This document shows positions 1 to 8,208 of a stretch of DNA of 64,000 nt, in pieces; within the stretch, counting starts at the first letter, position 1, and each line of letters starts with the position of its first letter. The stretch spans positions 744,001-808,000 of the forward strand of contig NZ_CP108484.1 in the NCBI RefSeq assembly GCF_036226505.1, given 5' to 3'. The stretch comes from Kitasatospora sp. NBC_01246 (GTDB taxonomy: Bacteria; Actinomycetota; Actinomycetes; Streptomycetales; Streptomycetaceae). Below the pieces are notes generated by a model. The model worked only from the letters and a program-made list of their open reading frames with translations. It did not search any database and was not told the DNA's origin. A program made the translations under genes and the position numbers.

Positions 1-746
1 GCCCCAAGGGCAAGGAGTACCAGAAGGTCTACGCCCTCCTCGTGGAGTCCCTCGACCACGCGGGCAAGGTCGGACTGGCGATGTTCGCGATGCGCGGCAA
101 GGAGTACCTGACCGCCATCCGCTCCGAGAACGGCCTGCTGGAACTGCACACCATGCACTTCGCCGACGAGGTCCGCGACCCGCGCCGGGAGATCGACGAC
201 CTCCCCGAGAAGGTCGAGCTGTCCACCCAGGAGATCAAGACCGCCGAGCAGCTCATCGGCATGCTCGCCGTCGACTGGGACCCGGGCGAGTGGCACGACA
301 CCTACGAGGACCAGGTCAAACAGCTCATCGAGGACAAGCTCGCCGGCCGCGAGATCGCCGTGTCCAGCGGCCCGGCCCCCGAGGCCACCAACGTCATCGA
401 CCTCATGGACGCCCTGCGCCGCAGCCTCGACAGCGCCGGCAAGGGCGACTCCGCGGAGGCGACGAAGAAGTCCTCCCGGAGCACCGCGTCCTCCGGTAAG
501 GAACGGGCACCCGCGAAGACCGGTGGAAAGAAGACCGGTGGAAAGAAGAGCACCGCCTCCGGCGGCTCCACCTCGAAGCCCGCCGGCGCGGCCGAGGCGT
601 CGGAGCTGTCCGAGCTCACCAAGGCCGGGCTCTACAAGCTGGCCACCGAGCTGGACATCCCCCACCGTTCCACCATGAACCGTGAGGAGTTGCAGGAGGC
701 CGTCGGCAAGGCGCGGTCCGGCCGCCGGCTCAAGGCGGTCTCCTGA
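1..746 (+). CDS. ku: Ku protein, C-terminal part (cut by window edge)
   Basis: Bacterial Ku is the homodimeric DNA end-binding protein of non-homologous end joining and recruits LigD. The open frame runs in from the window edge (first full codon at 3) and ends at 744-746, giving 247 visible residues. The opening PKGKEYQKVYALLVESL and the following AGKVGLAMFAMRGKEYLTAI stretch are typical of the Ku core. After the core comes a low-complexity basic tail with TGGKK repeats, then a SAP/Rho-N-like helical segment (SELTKAGLYKLATELDIP) near the C-terminus, as in the extended Ku proteins of actinomycetes that bind DNA through a Lys-rich tail. The true start and promoter are outside the window. Confidence 0.93.
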   Translation, partial: PKGKEYQKVYALLVESLDHAGKVGLAMFAMRGKEYLTAIRSENGLLELHTMHFADEVRDPRREIDDLPEKVELSTQEIKTAEQLIGMLAVDWDPGEWHDTYEDQVKQLIEDKLAGREIAVSSGPAPEATNVIDLMDALRRSLDSAGKGDSAEATKKSSRSTASSGKERAPAKTGGKKTGGKKSTASGGSTSKPAGAAEASELSELTKAGLYKLATELDIPHRSTMNREELQEAVGKARSGRRLKAVS

Positions 747-827
747 CGCCCTCGGGCGGTACCACGGCCGTCCCGGCCCGGCCGCCCCCGCGCGCGGGCC
801 GTCCCCTTACTCAGACCACCACCGCGC

Positions 828-1226
828 TCAGACCGCGTCGAACCAGGAGAACGCCGCGATCCGCCAGCCCTCCGGGGTCCGGACGAACTGGATGGTCTTG
901 GTGCCGCCGCCCTCGAAGGGCTCGCCGTCCAGGATCCCGGACTTGCGGTACTCGCCGAACCGTGAAGCGATGTCGCCCGCTATCTCGGTGCGTTCGGAGA
1001 CCTCCCACTCGGAGAACTCGACCAGCCGGCCCTCGGTCAGCAGCCGCTCGCGGGGCTCGACGAACTCCTCCACGGTGTACACCGTGAACGCCGGACCGGT
1101 CAGGACGATCACGCCGCCCGGGATCATCAGCCGGCGGACCCGGGCGACATCGGCGGCCCGGCCCTCCCGGTTGTCGAAGGACCCGAAGAACTCGGCGGTC
1201 AGCGTGTCGATCTCAGCCTTGGACAT
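828..1226 (-). CDS. DUF4440 / SnoaL-like NTF2-fold protein
   Basis: A 132-residue single-domain protein of the NTF2-like superfamily (DUF4440 type). The alternating pattern of a long N-terminal helix (AEIDTLTAEFFGSFDNREG) followed by beta strands ending in GWRIAAFSWFDAV is typical of these small cone-shaped folds. Such proteins bind small ligands or act as isomerases, but the substrate cannot be told from sequence. The ATG start has no strong Shine-Dalgarno sequence. It converges with Ku, 81 bases apart. I see no stress-type promoter motif upstream of it, unlike its neighbours. Confidence 0.7.
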   Translation of the reverse strand: MSKAEIDTLTAEFFGSFDNREGRAADVARVRRLMIPGGVIVLTGPAFTVYTVEEFVEPRERLLTEGRLVEFSEWEVSERTEIAGDIASRFGEYRKSGILDGEPFEGGGTKTIQFVRTPEGWRIAAFSWFDAV

Positions 1227-1359
1227 GGCGCGACGCTAGCACCGGCGGGCCGCCGCGCACCGCCGGTTACGGCAGGCCGCCACCGCTCGGGGCGCCCGGG
1301 CTCGCGGCGGGTCTGTATCCGGTGGTCCGGACAGGGCCTCCGGACCACCGGGACCGCGC

Positions 1360-1384
1360 GATTGAGTGCGCCCGATCCGGGCAG
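1360..1384 (+). promoter_or_regulatory. Sigma-B-like promoter for the CYTH-CHAD gene
   Basis: GATT at 1360-1363, a 15-base spacer and GGGCAG at 1379-1384 followed by GCG. The hexamer ends 9 bases before the ATG at 1394, so transcription would begin at or next to the start codon. Confidence 0.5.
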
Positions 1385-1393
1385 GCGACCTCC

Positions 1394-2989
1394 ATGGCGA
1401 CTGTCCACGAGGAGACCGAACAGAGCTACGACGGAGCCCCGAGCCGGGCGCTGGCCCCCGACGGGCTGCCGGGCGTGGCCGAGATCGCAGCCGGCACCGC
1501 GGAGATCCTGGACGCGGTCTACTACGACACGCCCGACCTGCGGCTCCTGCGCGGCGGCATCACCGTGCGCAGGCGGACCGGCGGGCACGACGCGGGCTGG
1601 CACCTCAAGATCCCGCACCCCGACGGGCACCGCACCGAGCTGCGGCTTCCACTCGAAGCGGGGACGGCCCGCCGGCCCCCGGAGGAGCTGGTGACCCGCA
1701 CCCGCGGCGCCGCCCGGGGCAGCCGGCTGGCGCCGGTCGCCCACCTGCGCACCCGCCGGGACCGGACCCTGCTGCTCGACGCCGGACACCGCACCCTGGC
1801 CGAACTGGCCCAGGACGAGGTGTCCGCCCAGATCCTCGACCCGGGTCGGCTCCTAGACGAGGGCCAGAACCTCGATGAGGGCCAGAACCTCGACGGAAGC
1901 CGCCTCCGGGGCCCGCAGGCGGCGGCCCGGTCCGACGGGTCCGGGCCGCGCACCGAACTCGTCACCTGGACCGAGACCGAGGTGGAACTGGTCGACGGCG
2001 GGCCCGACCTCCTCGACGCGGTCGATCGCCGGCTGCGCGAGGACGGACTCCGCCGGACGGCCGCGCCGTCCAAGCTCGGCCGGCTGCTGGCCGACCGCCT
2101 GCCGCCGGACCGGCGGCCCACCGCGCCGCCCGCCGGGTCGGTCGGCGCCGTCCTCACCGCCTACCTGCGGGAGCAGACGGCGACGCTCCACGACCTCGAC
2201 CCGGCCGTCCGCCTGGACCGGCCCGACTCGGTGCACCGGATGCGGGTGAGCGTCCGCCGGCTGCGCAGCGCGCTCACCGCGCACCGCCGCCTGCTGGACC
2301 GCGCCACCACCGACCACCTCGCCGAGGAACTGCGCTGGCTCGGGAAGGTGCTGGGGAAGGCCCGGGACGCCGAAGTCCTCGGCGAACGGCTCGGCACCCA
2401 GGCGGGGGACCTGCCGCCGGTGGCCCGGCCCGGGGAGGTCGCCGAGCGGATCTCCGCCTGGTTCGACCACCGCTACGCCCGCGCCCACCGCGCCGCCGTC
2501 CACACGATGGACGGGCGCCGGTACTACGCGCTGCTCGACGCCCTCGACGAATTCGCCGCGGCGCCGCCCCTGCGGGCACGCGCCGAGCGGGGCGCCGGGC
2601 AGGCCCGCCGCGCGCTGAAGCGCGAGCAGCGGCGTACCGGGCGACGGCTGCGCGGCGCGCTGGACCTGCCCGCCGGTACCGACCGTGACCAGGCGCTGCA
2701 CCGCGCCCGCAAGGCGGCCAAGCGCGCCCGCTACACCGCGGAGAGCCTGTCGCCGCTGGCCGGTACGGCCGGCCGACGCTTCGGCAAGCGCATGAAGCGG
2801 ATCCAGAAGGCCCTCGGCGCCCATCAGGACGGCGTCGTCGCCGAACAGGCCCTCCTCCCGGTGGCGGCCGCCGCGGGCGACGCCGGCCAGCCCACCTTCG
2901 GCTACGGCCTGCTGTACGCCCTCCAACGCGCCGGGACCGGAGAGCAACTCGCCACCGCCCGCCGCACCTGGCACAAGCTCCGGCACTGA
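1394..2989 (+). CDS. CYTH and CHAD domain-containing protein
   Basis: 531 residues. The N-terminal CYTH domain (about residues 1-230) belongs to the triphosphate tunnel metalloenzyme family, with charged strand motifs such as HLKIP and TWTETEVEL. The CHAD domain starts near residue 249 and shows its conserved helices: VHRMRVSVRRLRSAL near 279 and HRARKAAKRARYTAESL near 434. CHAD domains bind polyphosphate, and the CYTH-CHAD pairing suggests polyphosphate or triphosphate handling. I chose the ATG at 1394 because MATVHEE matches the family start and the proposed promoter ends just upstream. An upstream in-frame GTG at 1322 would extend it into non-coding-looking sequence. A small 18-bp tandem duplication lies at 1856-1891. 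Confidence 0.88.
   Translation: MATVHEETEQSYDGAPSRALAPDGLPGVAEIAAGTAEILDAVYYDTPDLRLLRGGITVRRRTGGHDAGWHLKIPHPDGHRTELRLPLEAGTARRPPEELVTRTRGAARGSRLAPVAHLRTRRDRTLLLDAGHRTLAELAQDEVSAQILDPGRLLDEGQNLDEGQNLDGSRLRGPQAAARSDGSGPRTELVTWTETEVELVDGGPDLLDAVDRRLREDGLRRTAAPSKLGRLLADRLPPDRRPTAPPAGSVGAVLTAYLREQTATLHDLDPAVRLDRPDSVHRMRVSVRRLRSALTAHRRLLDRATTDHLAEELRWLGKVLGKARDAEVLGERLGTQAGDLPPVARPGEVAERISAWFDHRYARAHRAAVHTMDGRRYYALLDALDEFAAAPPLRARAERGAGQARRALKREQRRTGRRLRGALDLPAGTDRDQALHRARKAAKRARYTAESLSPLAGTAGRRFGKRMKRIQKALGAHQDGVVAEQALLPVAAAAGDAGQPTFGYGLLYALQRAGTGEQLATARRTWHKLRH
1856..1891 (+). repeat. 18-bp tandem duplication inside the CHAD gene
   Basis: Two copies of an 18-base unit (1856-1873 and 1874-1891, one mismatch) add the repeat DEGQNL in the linker between the halves of the CYTH domain. 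The reading frame is kept. Confidence 0.8.
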
Positions 2990-3020
2990 CCGGCCATCCG
3001 GGCCTGTCCCCCGGTCCGGC

Positions 3021-3170
3021 CTGGTCGCGTTCGCACAGCTGGTCCGGAAGGCCCGGGCCCCCGTGGAGCATGACCACGGGCGGCGTCCGAGTCGTGTCGC
3101 CCAGCGCTGTCCAGCGGATTCGCGCCCCGTCCGTCGTGGACGTCAGGCCCCCTGTCTCCATCAAGGTCAC
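3021..3170 (-). pseudogene. Remnant of an alpha/beta hydrolase (proline iminopeptidase-like) N-terminus
   Basis: The minus strand reads from a GTG at 3170 (or ATG at 3161) through about 50 residues, including TPPVVMLHGGPGLPDQL. HGGPG is the oxyanion-hole motif of S33 peptidases and related alpha/beta hydrolases. Homology then stops and the frame runs into the antisense of the CHAD gene. No nucleophile elbow, Asp or His part follows, so only the 5' tip of the gene is left. Confidence 0.6.
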
Positions 3171-3281
3171 CGTGGAGAACCTACCGCCGACGCTGACGTC
3201 CTGCCGGACGCCCGGGAGCAGGCTGGAGGACGCCCCGGCGGGGCTTCCCCGAGGCTCTCCGGGCCTGCGGGGCCGGGCCCC

Positions 3282-4406
3282 TCAGGCGCGGGCGGTCAGG
3301 GCGGCGAGGCCGTCCACCACGTGGTGGAGCGAGCCGTGGCGGCGGTGGAAGACACGCTGCCGTTCGGCTCCGGTGCCGGTGGCGAGGACGGCGCCGAGGA
3401 GTGCGCGGGCCTCGGCGAGGTCACCGTGGGCCTCCAGGCCGGGGGTGCCGCGGCGCAGCAGCAGGTGGAGCAGCTGGATCATCGGGCGGGACGTTCCGGA
3501 CGGGTCGACGCCCGTCCCCCGCAGGCCGTGCAGGGCGGCCTGCCGGTGGGCCGCGGCCAGCTGGGCGTCGGTGACGTCCGGTGCCGGCGCGTCCCGCTCG
3601 GCCTCGTACAGCAGCGAGCTCGCGAGGCCGCGCAGCAGCACGGCGAACAACAGGGTGGCGTCGAGGTCGGCGTTGACGTCGGCGACCCGGATCTCCAGGG
3701 TCGGCAGGTGCTCCGACGGACGCGCATACCAGTAGATCATCCGCCGGTCCAGGACGGTGCCGTCGGTGACCAGCCGGTCGGCCAGCGCGTCGTAGCCCCG
3801 CTCGTCGAGCACCGGCGCGGGGCCGACGGTGGGCCACCGCCCGTATTGCAGGGCGCGCCAGCTGGCGCAGTTGCGGTCCCGGCCGTCGGCGAAGGGGGAG
3901 TTGACCATGAGCGCCTGGAGCACCGGCAGCCACGGGCGCAGGCGGTGGCTCAGCCGGAGCGCCTCGGCCCGGTCGAAGGTGCCGAGGTGCACGTGGAGGC
4001 CGCTCAGCTCGCCTCCGCCGGCGCCGGTCGCGAGCGGGCCGACGCGCCGGGCGATCTCCCGGTACCGGGGGGCGTCGGTGATCGGCAGCGGGTGGCGGGT
4101 GAGCAGCGCCGTGGCCGACGCCACCAGCAGGCAGTCGTGCCGGGCCGCGGCGGCCGCCACCGCTTGCCGGCCGGCCGCCAGTTGCGCGCGGAGGTCGGCG
4201 GAGGTCGACGCCGGGTCGGTACGGATCTCCAGCTGGCTCGCGAAGAACTCACCCTGCACGCGCGGGCCCAGGACCGGCCGCGCGTCGGCGATGACCTCGG
4301 CCGCCCGGGGCGCGGCGGCCCGGCTGCGGGTGTCGGCCAGCAGGAACTCCTCCTCGACACCGAAGGTGAGCGGGGAGTCCCCGGGGACGGAGCCGGTCAT
4401 CGCCAT
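3282..4406 (-). CDS. Carboxylate-amine ligase, GCS2/YbdK (glutamate-cysteine ligase type 2) family
   Basis: 374 residues of the GCS2 fold, ATP-dependent enzymes that join an amino acid amine to a carboxylate; some members make gamma-glutamylcysteine and others have unknown substrates. Visible motifs are TFGVEEEFLLAD at the N-terminus, GLHVHLG in the middle, the NSPFADGRD segment and EHLPTLEIRVADV. The ATG at 4406 is preceded by GGAGAG at 4-base spacing; a second ATG at 4400 is also possible. A longer frame upstream encodes a non-conserved tail and is rejected. A 5'-truncated paralogue lies at 33876-34562. It is divergent from the YihY gene, each with its own proposed promoter. Confidence 0.85.
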   Translation of the reverse strand: MAMTGSVPGDSPLTFGVEEEFLLADTRSRAAAPRAAEVIADARPVLGPRVQGEFFASQLEIRTDPASTSADLRAQLAAGRQAVAAAAARHDCLLVASATALLTRHPLPITDAPRYREIARRVGPLATGAGGGELSGLHVHLGTFDRAEALRLSHRLRPWLPVLQALMVNSPFADGRDRNCASWRALQYGRWPTVGPAPVLDERGYDALADRLVTDGTVLDRRMIYWYARPSEHLPTLEIRVADVNADLDATLLFAVLLRGLASSLLYEAERDAPAPDVTDAQLAAAHRQAALHGLRGTGVDPSGTSRPMIQLLHLLLRRGTPGLEAHGDLAEARALLGAVLATGTGAERQRVFHRRHGSLHHVVDGLAALTARA

Positions 4407-4564
4407 CGGTCTCTCCAGTCGCAAAGAGGGCCAGTAGGAACAGGAGGAGGGCCAGCAGGAAGGAGGCCAGTCGGAGTCGGTCAGGAGACGGGGCCACGAG
4501 GCAGGACGAGGGCCACGCACGATCGCCGGCTCGTGGAGCCGGCCACCTGCCGTGCTCAGAGAAC

Positions 4565-4589
4565 CTGCCCAGGCAGGGGCGGGCCATGC
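4565..4589 (-). promoter_or_regulatory. Sigma-B-like promoter candidate for the GCS2 gene
   Basis: On the minus strand GCAT (4589-4586), 15 bases, GGGCAG (4570-4565) followed by GTT. It lies about 160 bases before the start and is weaker than most because the ACG extension is missing. Confidence 0.3.
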
Positions 4590-4671
4590 CGCCCGGCCGG
4601 GAGGGAACCTGTCCGGAAGCAGGGCTTCCCGCACGCGCCGCGGCCGCCGGCACCAGCGGGGCGGCCGCAGC

Positions 4672-4696
4672 GGTTGAGGGAGCCGGTCCGGGGCAG
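4672..4696 (+). promoter_or_regulatory. Sigma-B-like promoter for the YihY/BrkB gene
   Basis: GGTT at 4672-4675, 15 bases, GGGCAG at 4691-4696, then GCG. The hexamer ends 9 bases before the ATG at 4706, the same geometry as upstream of the CYTH-CHAD gene. Confidence 0.5.
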
Positions 4697-4705
4697 GCGC
4701 GCCGC

Positions 4706-5797
4706 ATGGAACCCGCGCCCGAGCCCACCCACCCGTCCGACGGCCCCGAGACCCCTCCCCCGCCCGGGCCGACCGGCCGCTCCGGACCGGACACCGGCCC
4801 CGAGCCGGCCGGACCGGACAGCGCCCCCGCCGCCCCGCGGAGCCCGTCCGATCTGCCCCGCCGCTCGTGGCGGGCCGTCGTGCGCCGCACCGGCGGGGAG
4901 TTCCTCGCGGACGAGCTCCCCGACCGGGCGGCGGCGCTCACCTACTACGGGGTGCTGGCGATCTTCCCCGCCCTGCTCGTCCTGGTGGCGATGCTGGGTG
5001 TGATCGGCCGCTCCGCGACCGACGCGATCCTCGACAACCTCCAGCACCTCACACCGGGCCCGGCCCGGGACATCCTGCGCAACGCCGTCGACCAGCTCAG
5101 GGACAACAGCGGCCCGAGCTCGGTCCTCGCCGTGCTGGGCCTGGTGGCCGCGCTCTGGGCGGCCTCCGGGTACGTCGGCGCCTTCATCCGCGCCGCCAAC
5201 GCCGTCTACGACATCGCCGAGGGGCGCCCGCTCTGGAAGGTCACGCCGCTGCGGTTGGGGCTGACCCTCCTCCTCATGGTGCTGCTCGCCGCGAGCGCCG
5301 TCATCGTGGTCTTCACCGGGCCGATCGCGGACCGGGTCGGCCGCGCGCTCGGGCTGGGCAGCACCGCGCTACGGGTGTGGTCCTACGCCAAGTGGCCCGT
5401 CCTGGTGGTGCTGGTGATCCTGATGATCGCGGTCCTGTACTGGGCCGCGCCCAACGTCCGCGGCCGCGGCTTCCGCTGGGTCACCCCCGGCAGCGTCCTG
5501 TCGGTGCTGATCTGGCTGGCCGCCTCGGCGGGCTTCGCCGTGTACGTCGCCAACTTCTCGTCCTACAACCGGACGTACGGCACCCTCGCCGGCGTGATCG
5601 TCTTCCTGGTCTGGCTCTGGCTGTCCAATCTCGCGATCCTGCTCGGCCTGGAGTTCGATGCCGAGCTCTCCCGTCAGCGGGCCATCGCCGGTGGCTTCCC
5701 CAAGGACCGGGAGCCCTACGTCACCCCGCGTGACACCAGCACCTGGCCCGAGGAGAAGGAGGAGGAGGCGCCCCCGGAGGACGGGGGACAACGGTAG
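4706..5797 (+). CDS. YihY/virulence factor BrkB family inner-membrane protein
   Basis: 363 residues. The family was once mis-assigned as RNase BN; its function is unknown and it is an integral membrane protein. After a Pro/Glu-rich cytoplasmic N-terminus (about residues 1-50) comes the family start RRTGGEFLADELPDRAAALTYYGVLAIFPALL, read here from shorter pieces, then about six membrane segments ending with LVWLWLSNLAILLGLEFDAEL, and a charged tail. The ATG at 4706 has no clear Shine-Dalgarno sequence, which agrees with a leaderless message from the promoter ending 9 bases upstream. A second, divergent member of the family is at 14903-15778. Confidence 0.87.
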   Translation: MEPAPEPTHPSDGPETPPPPGPTGRSGPDTGPEPAGPDSAPAAPRSPSDLPRRSWRAVVRRTGGEFLADELPDRAAALTYYGVLAIFPALLVLVAMLGVIGRSATDAILDNLQHLTPGPARDILRNAVDQLRDNSGPSSVLAVLGLVAALWAASGYVGAFIRAANAVYDIAEGRPLWKVTPLRLGLTLLLMVLLAASAVIVVFTGPIADRVGRALGLGSTALRVWSYAKWPVLVVLVILMIAVLYWAAPNVRGRGFRWVTPGSVLSVLIWLAASAGFAVYVANFSSYNRTYGTLAGVIVFLVWLWLSNLAILLGLEFDAELSRQRAIAGGFPKDREPYVTPRDTSTWPEEKEEEAPPEDGGQR

Positions 5798-5815
5798 GCC
5801 GAGCGGGCCGGCGAG

Positions 5816-5840
5816 GTGTGGGCGGCGCTGATCCGGGCAG
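5816..5840 (+). promoter_or_regulatory. Sigma-B-like promoter for the methyltransferase gene
   Basis: GTGT at 5816-5819, 15 bases, GGGCAG at 5835-5840, then CCG. The hexamer ends 9 bases before the ATG at 5850, so the methyltransferase message is predicted to be leaderless. Confidence 0.5.
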
Positions 5841-5849
5841 CCGCCCGGC

Positions 5850-6506
5850 ATGCTGTTGATCAGACCGCCGGGCGTCTATCCGCCCCAGGGCGACACCGAA
5901 CTGCTCATCTCCAGCCTGCGCCGCGAGCCGCTGGGCCCCACCAGCCGGGTACTCGACGTCGGGACCGGCACGGGGGCGGTGGCACTGGCCGCCGCCGGGT
6001 CCGGCGCCCGGGTCACCGCCGTGGACCTGTCGGGCCGCGCCGTCGCGGCCGCCTGGCTGAACACCCGGCTGCACCGGCGTCGCGTCCGGCTGCGCCGCGG
6101 GGACCTGCTGCGTCCTGTCGCCGGGCAACGGTTCGACCTCATCACCGCCAATCCGCCGTACGTGCCGGTCGACGACGCCGCGGACGCTCCGGGGCGCGGG
6201 CCGGCCCTGGCCTGGGACGCGGGGCGGGACGGGCGACTGGTGCTGGACCGGATCTGCCGCGAGGCGCCCCGCCTGCTCGCTCCCGGCGGGGTGCTCCTGA
6301 TCGTGCAGTCCTCCCTGGCGGACGTCCCGGCGACGCTGACCGCGCTGCGGCGGTCCGGGCTGCGCGCCTCGGTGGCCGCGCGGCGGCGCCAGGCGTTCGG
6401 CCCGGTGATGACGGCGCGCGCCGGCCTGTTCGAACGGCTGGGGCTGATCGCGCCCGGCGAACGCGCGGAGGACCTGGCGGTGGTGCGCGGTGTTCGGCAG
6501 CGGTGA
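5850..6506 (+). CDS. Class I SAM-dependent methyltransferase, HemK2/MTQ2-like
   Basis: 218 residues with a Rossmann methyltransferase core: the SAM loop VLDVGTGTGAVALAAA near residue 36 and the catalytic NPPYVP motif near residue 95. NPPY methyltransferases act on glutamine side chains of release factors or on nucleic-acid amino groups; the short MTQ2/HemK2 form without the HemK N-terminal domain fits the length. The substrate is not known here. The start ATG is close to the proposed promoter and no ribosome-binding site is seen. Its last 17 bases overlap the CDGSH gene, so the two are co-transcribed and probably translationally coupled. Confidence 0.82.
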   Translation: MLLIRPPGVYPPQGDTELLISSLRREPLGPTSRVLDVGTGTGAVALAAAGSGARVTAVDLSGRAVAAAWLNTRLHRRRVRLRRGDLLRPVAGQRFDLITANPPYVPVDDAADAPGRGPALAWDAGRDGRLVLDRICREAPRLLAPGGVLLIVQSSLADVPATLTALRRSGLRASVAARRRQAFGPVMTARAGLFERLGLIAPGERAEDLAVVRGVRQR

Positions 6507-6804
6507 GCCGCGCGCGGCCGACTTCACCCGGGTGACGATCGTGGCGGGCGGGCCGCTGCTGGTCGAGGGCCCCGTCGAGGTGACACTGCCGGACGGCACC
6601 GTGCGGCGCTCGGAGCGGCCGGTGGTGGCGCTCTGCGCCTGCCGGCGGAGCCGCCGCTACCCGTTCTGCGACACCAGCCACCGACGGCGGCGCGCTCCCC
6701 GGCCGGACTCGGTCCCGGCCGGGGAGCGCGCCGCCGGGGAGGGCTCGCTCGGGGAGGGCTCAGCCGCGGGAGGGGGCCGCGCCGACGCCGCCGGGCAGGG
6801 GTGA
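6490..6804 (+). CDS. CDGSH iron-sulfur domain protein
   Basis: 104 residues. CDGSH proteins carry a 2Fe-2S cluster bound by three Cys and one His. The signature CACRRSRRYPFCDTSH fits C-x-C-x(2)-S-x(3)-P-x-C-D-x(2)-H, with Cys residues at about 38, 40 and 49 and His near 53. The conserved lead-in VTIVAGGPLLVEGPVEV precedes it. A Gly/Glu-rich tail of about 45 residues follows and is unlike the compact family. The GTG start lies inside the methyltransferase gene; a later GTG at 6532-6540 would also keep the domain. Its 3' end overlaps the convergent oxidase gene by 45 bases. Confidence 0.82.
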   Translation: MFGSGEPRAADFTRVTIVAGGPLLVEGPVEVTLPDGTVRRSERPVVALCACRRSRRYPFCDTSHRRRRAPRPDSVPAGERAAGEGSLGEGSAAGGGRADAAGQG

Positions 6805-7788
6805 GTCGGGCAGGGGTGAGCGCAGTGAGCTGCGGCCGGCCCGCCAGTGGTCGAGCAGATGGGCGGCGAACCGGTCGTCGACCGCCGCGGCGGCGGCCAC
6901 CCCGAAGGCGATGTCGGCCGCCAACCCGGGCTCGGCGGAGACCAGTTCCTCGACCACGCCACGCCGCACCAGTTGCTCGTGGACGGCGTCCGCCTCGATG
7001 TGCTCGCGGTAGAAGAGCGTGCCGTCCGGCCCCGCGCCGAGCCGCTCCAGCGCGGTGGCGAGCCGGGCCGAGCCGGGCGAGGAGGTGACCTCCAGGGCCG
7101 CGAAGTGGCCGACCCCCGCGCCGCGCAGCGCCCGGTGCAGGCCGAAGAGCATCATCAGGTTGACCACGGCCAGCGCGGGTGCGGGGACCAGGTCGATGTA
7201 GTGGCCGTACTCGGGGTCGAGGCCCAAGTCGGCCATCATCCGCGCGAACAGCAGCGCGTGCGCGCGGTCCGGGCGCCCGGCGCCGTACTCGTCGTAGGCG
7301 ATCGCCATCAGGACCGCCTGCGCCGGACCGTGCACCCGGGGCACCAGCCACAGCTGCGGGTCGGCCTCCTTGAGGTGGTAGACCGAGCGGTGCACCAGGT
7401 ACTCACGGGCCTGCCAGCGCTCGCCCTCGGCGAGCAGGAAGTGCGAGGGCCCGGAGCCGTCCGGCGGCTCGGTCAGCAGGCTCTCCAGCGCCTCCGGCAG
7501 CGGCCGTACGGGCTCCACCTCGGCGCGCACAGCCGCCAGGAAGGCCCGCTCCAGGTCGCGGCGGAGGGCGAGCAGGCCGGGATCCCACTCCCACTCGGGG
7601 TCGACGCCCGGCAGGCCCCGGTCGTGGAGTTCGTAGCAGAGGTGGAGGGCGAGCTGGTGGTCCTCGCCCCACGGGTCGGTGAGCGGGCCCGGTTCGGTCA
7701 GGAGCCGCCCCGCAGCGGGCGGTCCGGCGGTGACGAGGTCGAGCACCGCCTCGGAGAGCGGGCCGCGGGACCGCGGCAGGGCGTTCAC
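6760..7788 (-). CDS. Iron-containing redox enzyme, haem-oxygenase-like diiron oxidase family
   Basis: 342 residues, all-helical. Candidate metal ligands of the HO-like diiron oxidase fold are visible: YELHD near residue 55, AYDEYG in the middle, HFAALE, and FYREHIEADAVHEQL in the last third (His, Asp and His spaced by a helix). Members cleave or desaturate small substrates or make radicals; the substrate is unknown here. I chose the GTG at 7788: GGAG lies 6 bases upstream and the GTG overlaps the stop of the upstream gene as GTGA. A longer GTG start at 7815 is possible. The C-terminus holds an SPLPD/SPLPG duplication over the CDGSH overlap. Confidence 0.8.
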   Translation of the reverse strand: MNALPRSRGPLSEAVLDLVTAGPPAAGRLLTEPGPLTDPWGEDHQLALHLCYELHDRGLPGVDPEWEWDPGLLALRRDLERAFLAAVRAEVEPVRPLPEALESLLTEPPDGSGPSHFLLAEGERWQAREYLVHRSVYHLKEADPQLWLVPRVHGPAQAVLMAIAYDEYGAGRPDRAHALLFARMMADLGLDPEYGHYIDLVPAPALAVVNLMMLFGLHRALRGAGVGHFAALEVTSSPGSARLATALERLGAGPDGTLFYREHIEADAVHEQLVRRGVVEELVSAEPGLAADIAFGVAAAAAVDDRFAAHLLDHWRAGRSSLRSPLPDSPLPGGVGAAPSRG

Positions 7789-8102
7789 CGTCCGCTCCGG
7801 TGGCCCTCGGCGCACAGGCGCAGCACGGCGAAGGACGCCGCGAGGATCAGCGCCCAGCCGCCGGTGAACGCCCAGAAGACCGTCGCCGGGGCGGGCAGCA
7901 ACCCGACCGCCAGCAGGGCGAGCGAGGCCAGTCCCAGGCCCAGCACCGTGCGCGGGCGTACCCCGCGCACCATCTCCCAGCCCCGGCTGCGCAGCCCGAG
8001 CCCGAGCCGTCGCACCAGAGCCACCAGTTCGCGACCGTGGCTGCCCGTACCGCCGGTGCCGCCGTCGACTCCGGCCAACGCCACCTGGTCCCGCCGCTCC
8101 AT
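7785..8102 (-). CDS. Small two-helix membrane protein, unknown
   Basis: 105 residues with a hydrophilic first half and two predicted membrane helices (VLGLGLASLALLAVGLL and TVFWAFTGGWALILAASFAV). I recognise no family. Its stop overlaps the GTG of the diiron-oxidase-like gene (GTGA), so the two form an operon in which the membrane protein is made first; it may localise or assist that enzyme (inference). Confidence 0.65.
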   Translation of the reverse strand: MERRDQVALAGVDGGTGGTGSHGRELVALVRRLGLGLRSRGWEMVRGVRPRTVLGLGLASLALLAVGLLPAPATVFWAFTGGWALILAASFAVLRLCAEGHRSGR

Positions 8103-8145
8103 CGCGTCTGTCTCCTCGCGTAGCCGTTCATGTCCGCCGGTGCGG

Positions 8146-8171
8146 GTGCCCGCGATGCGGGCCGGCTAACC
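8146..8171 (-). promoter_or_regulatory. Weak sigma-B-like promoter candidate
   Basis: Minus strand GGTT (8171-8168), 16 bases, GGGCAC (8151-8146). Spacer and hexamer both deviate from the best copies. Confidence 0.25.
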
Positions 8172-8208
8172 TGCGGATCGTGGCCTGCCGTGGATCACCA
8201 CGACGCGG

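Noticed and set aside
6791..6825. GGGCAG boxes at the CDGSH/oxidase overlap
   Set aside because: They are part of a short coding duplication (SPLPD/SPLPG) and lie at the 3' ends of both genes.
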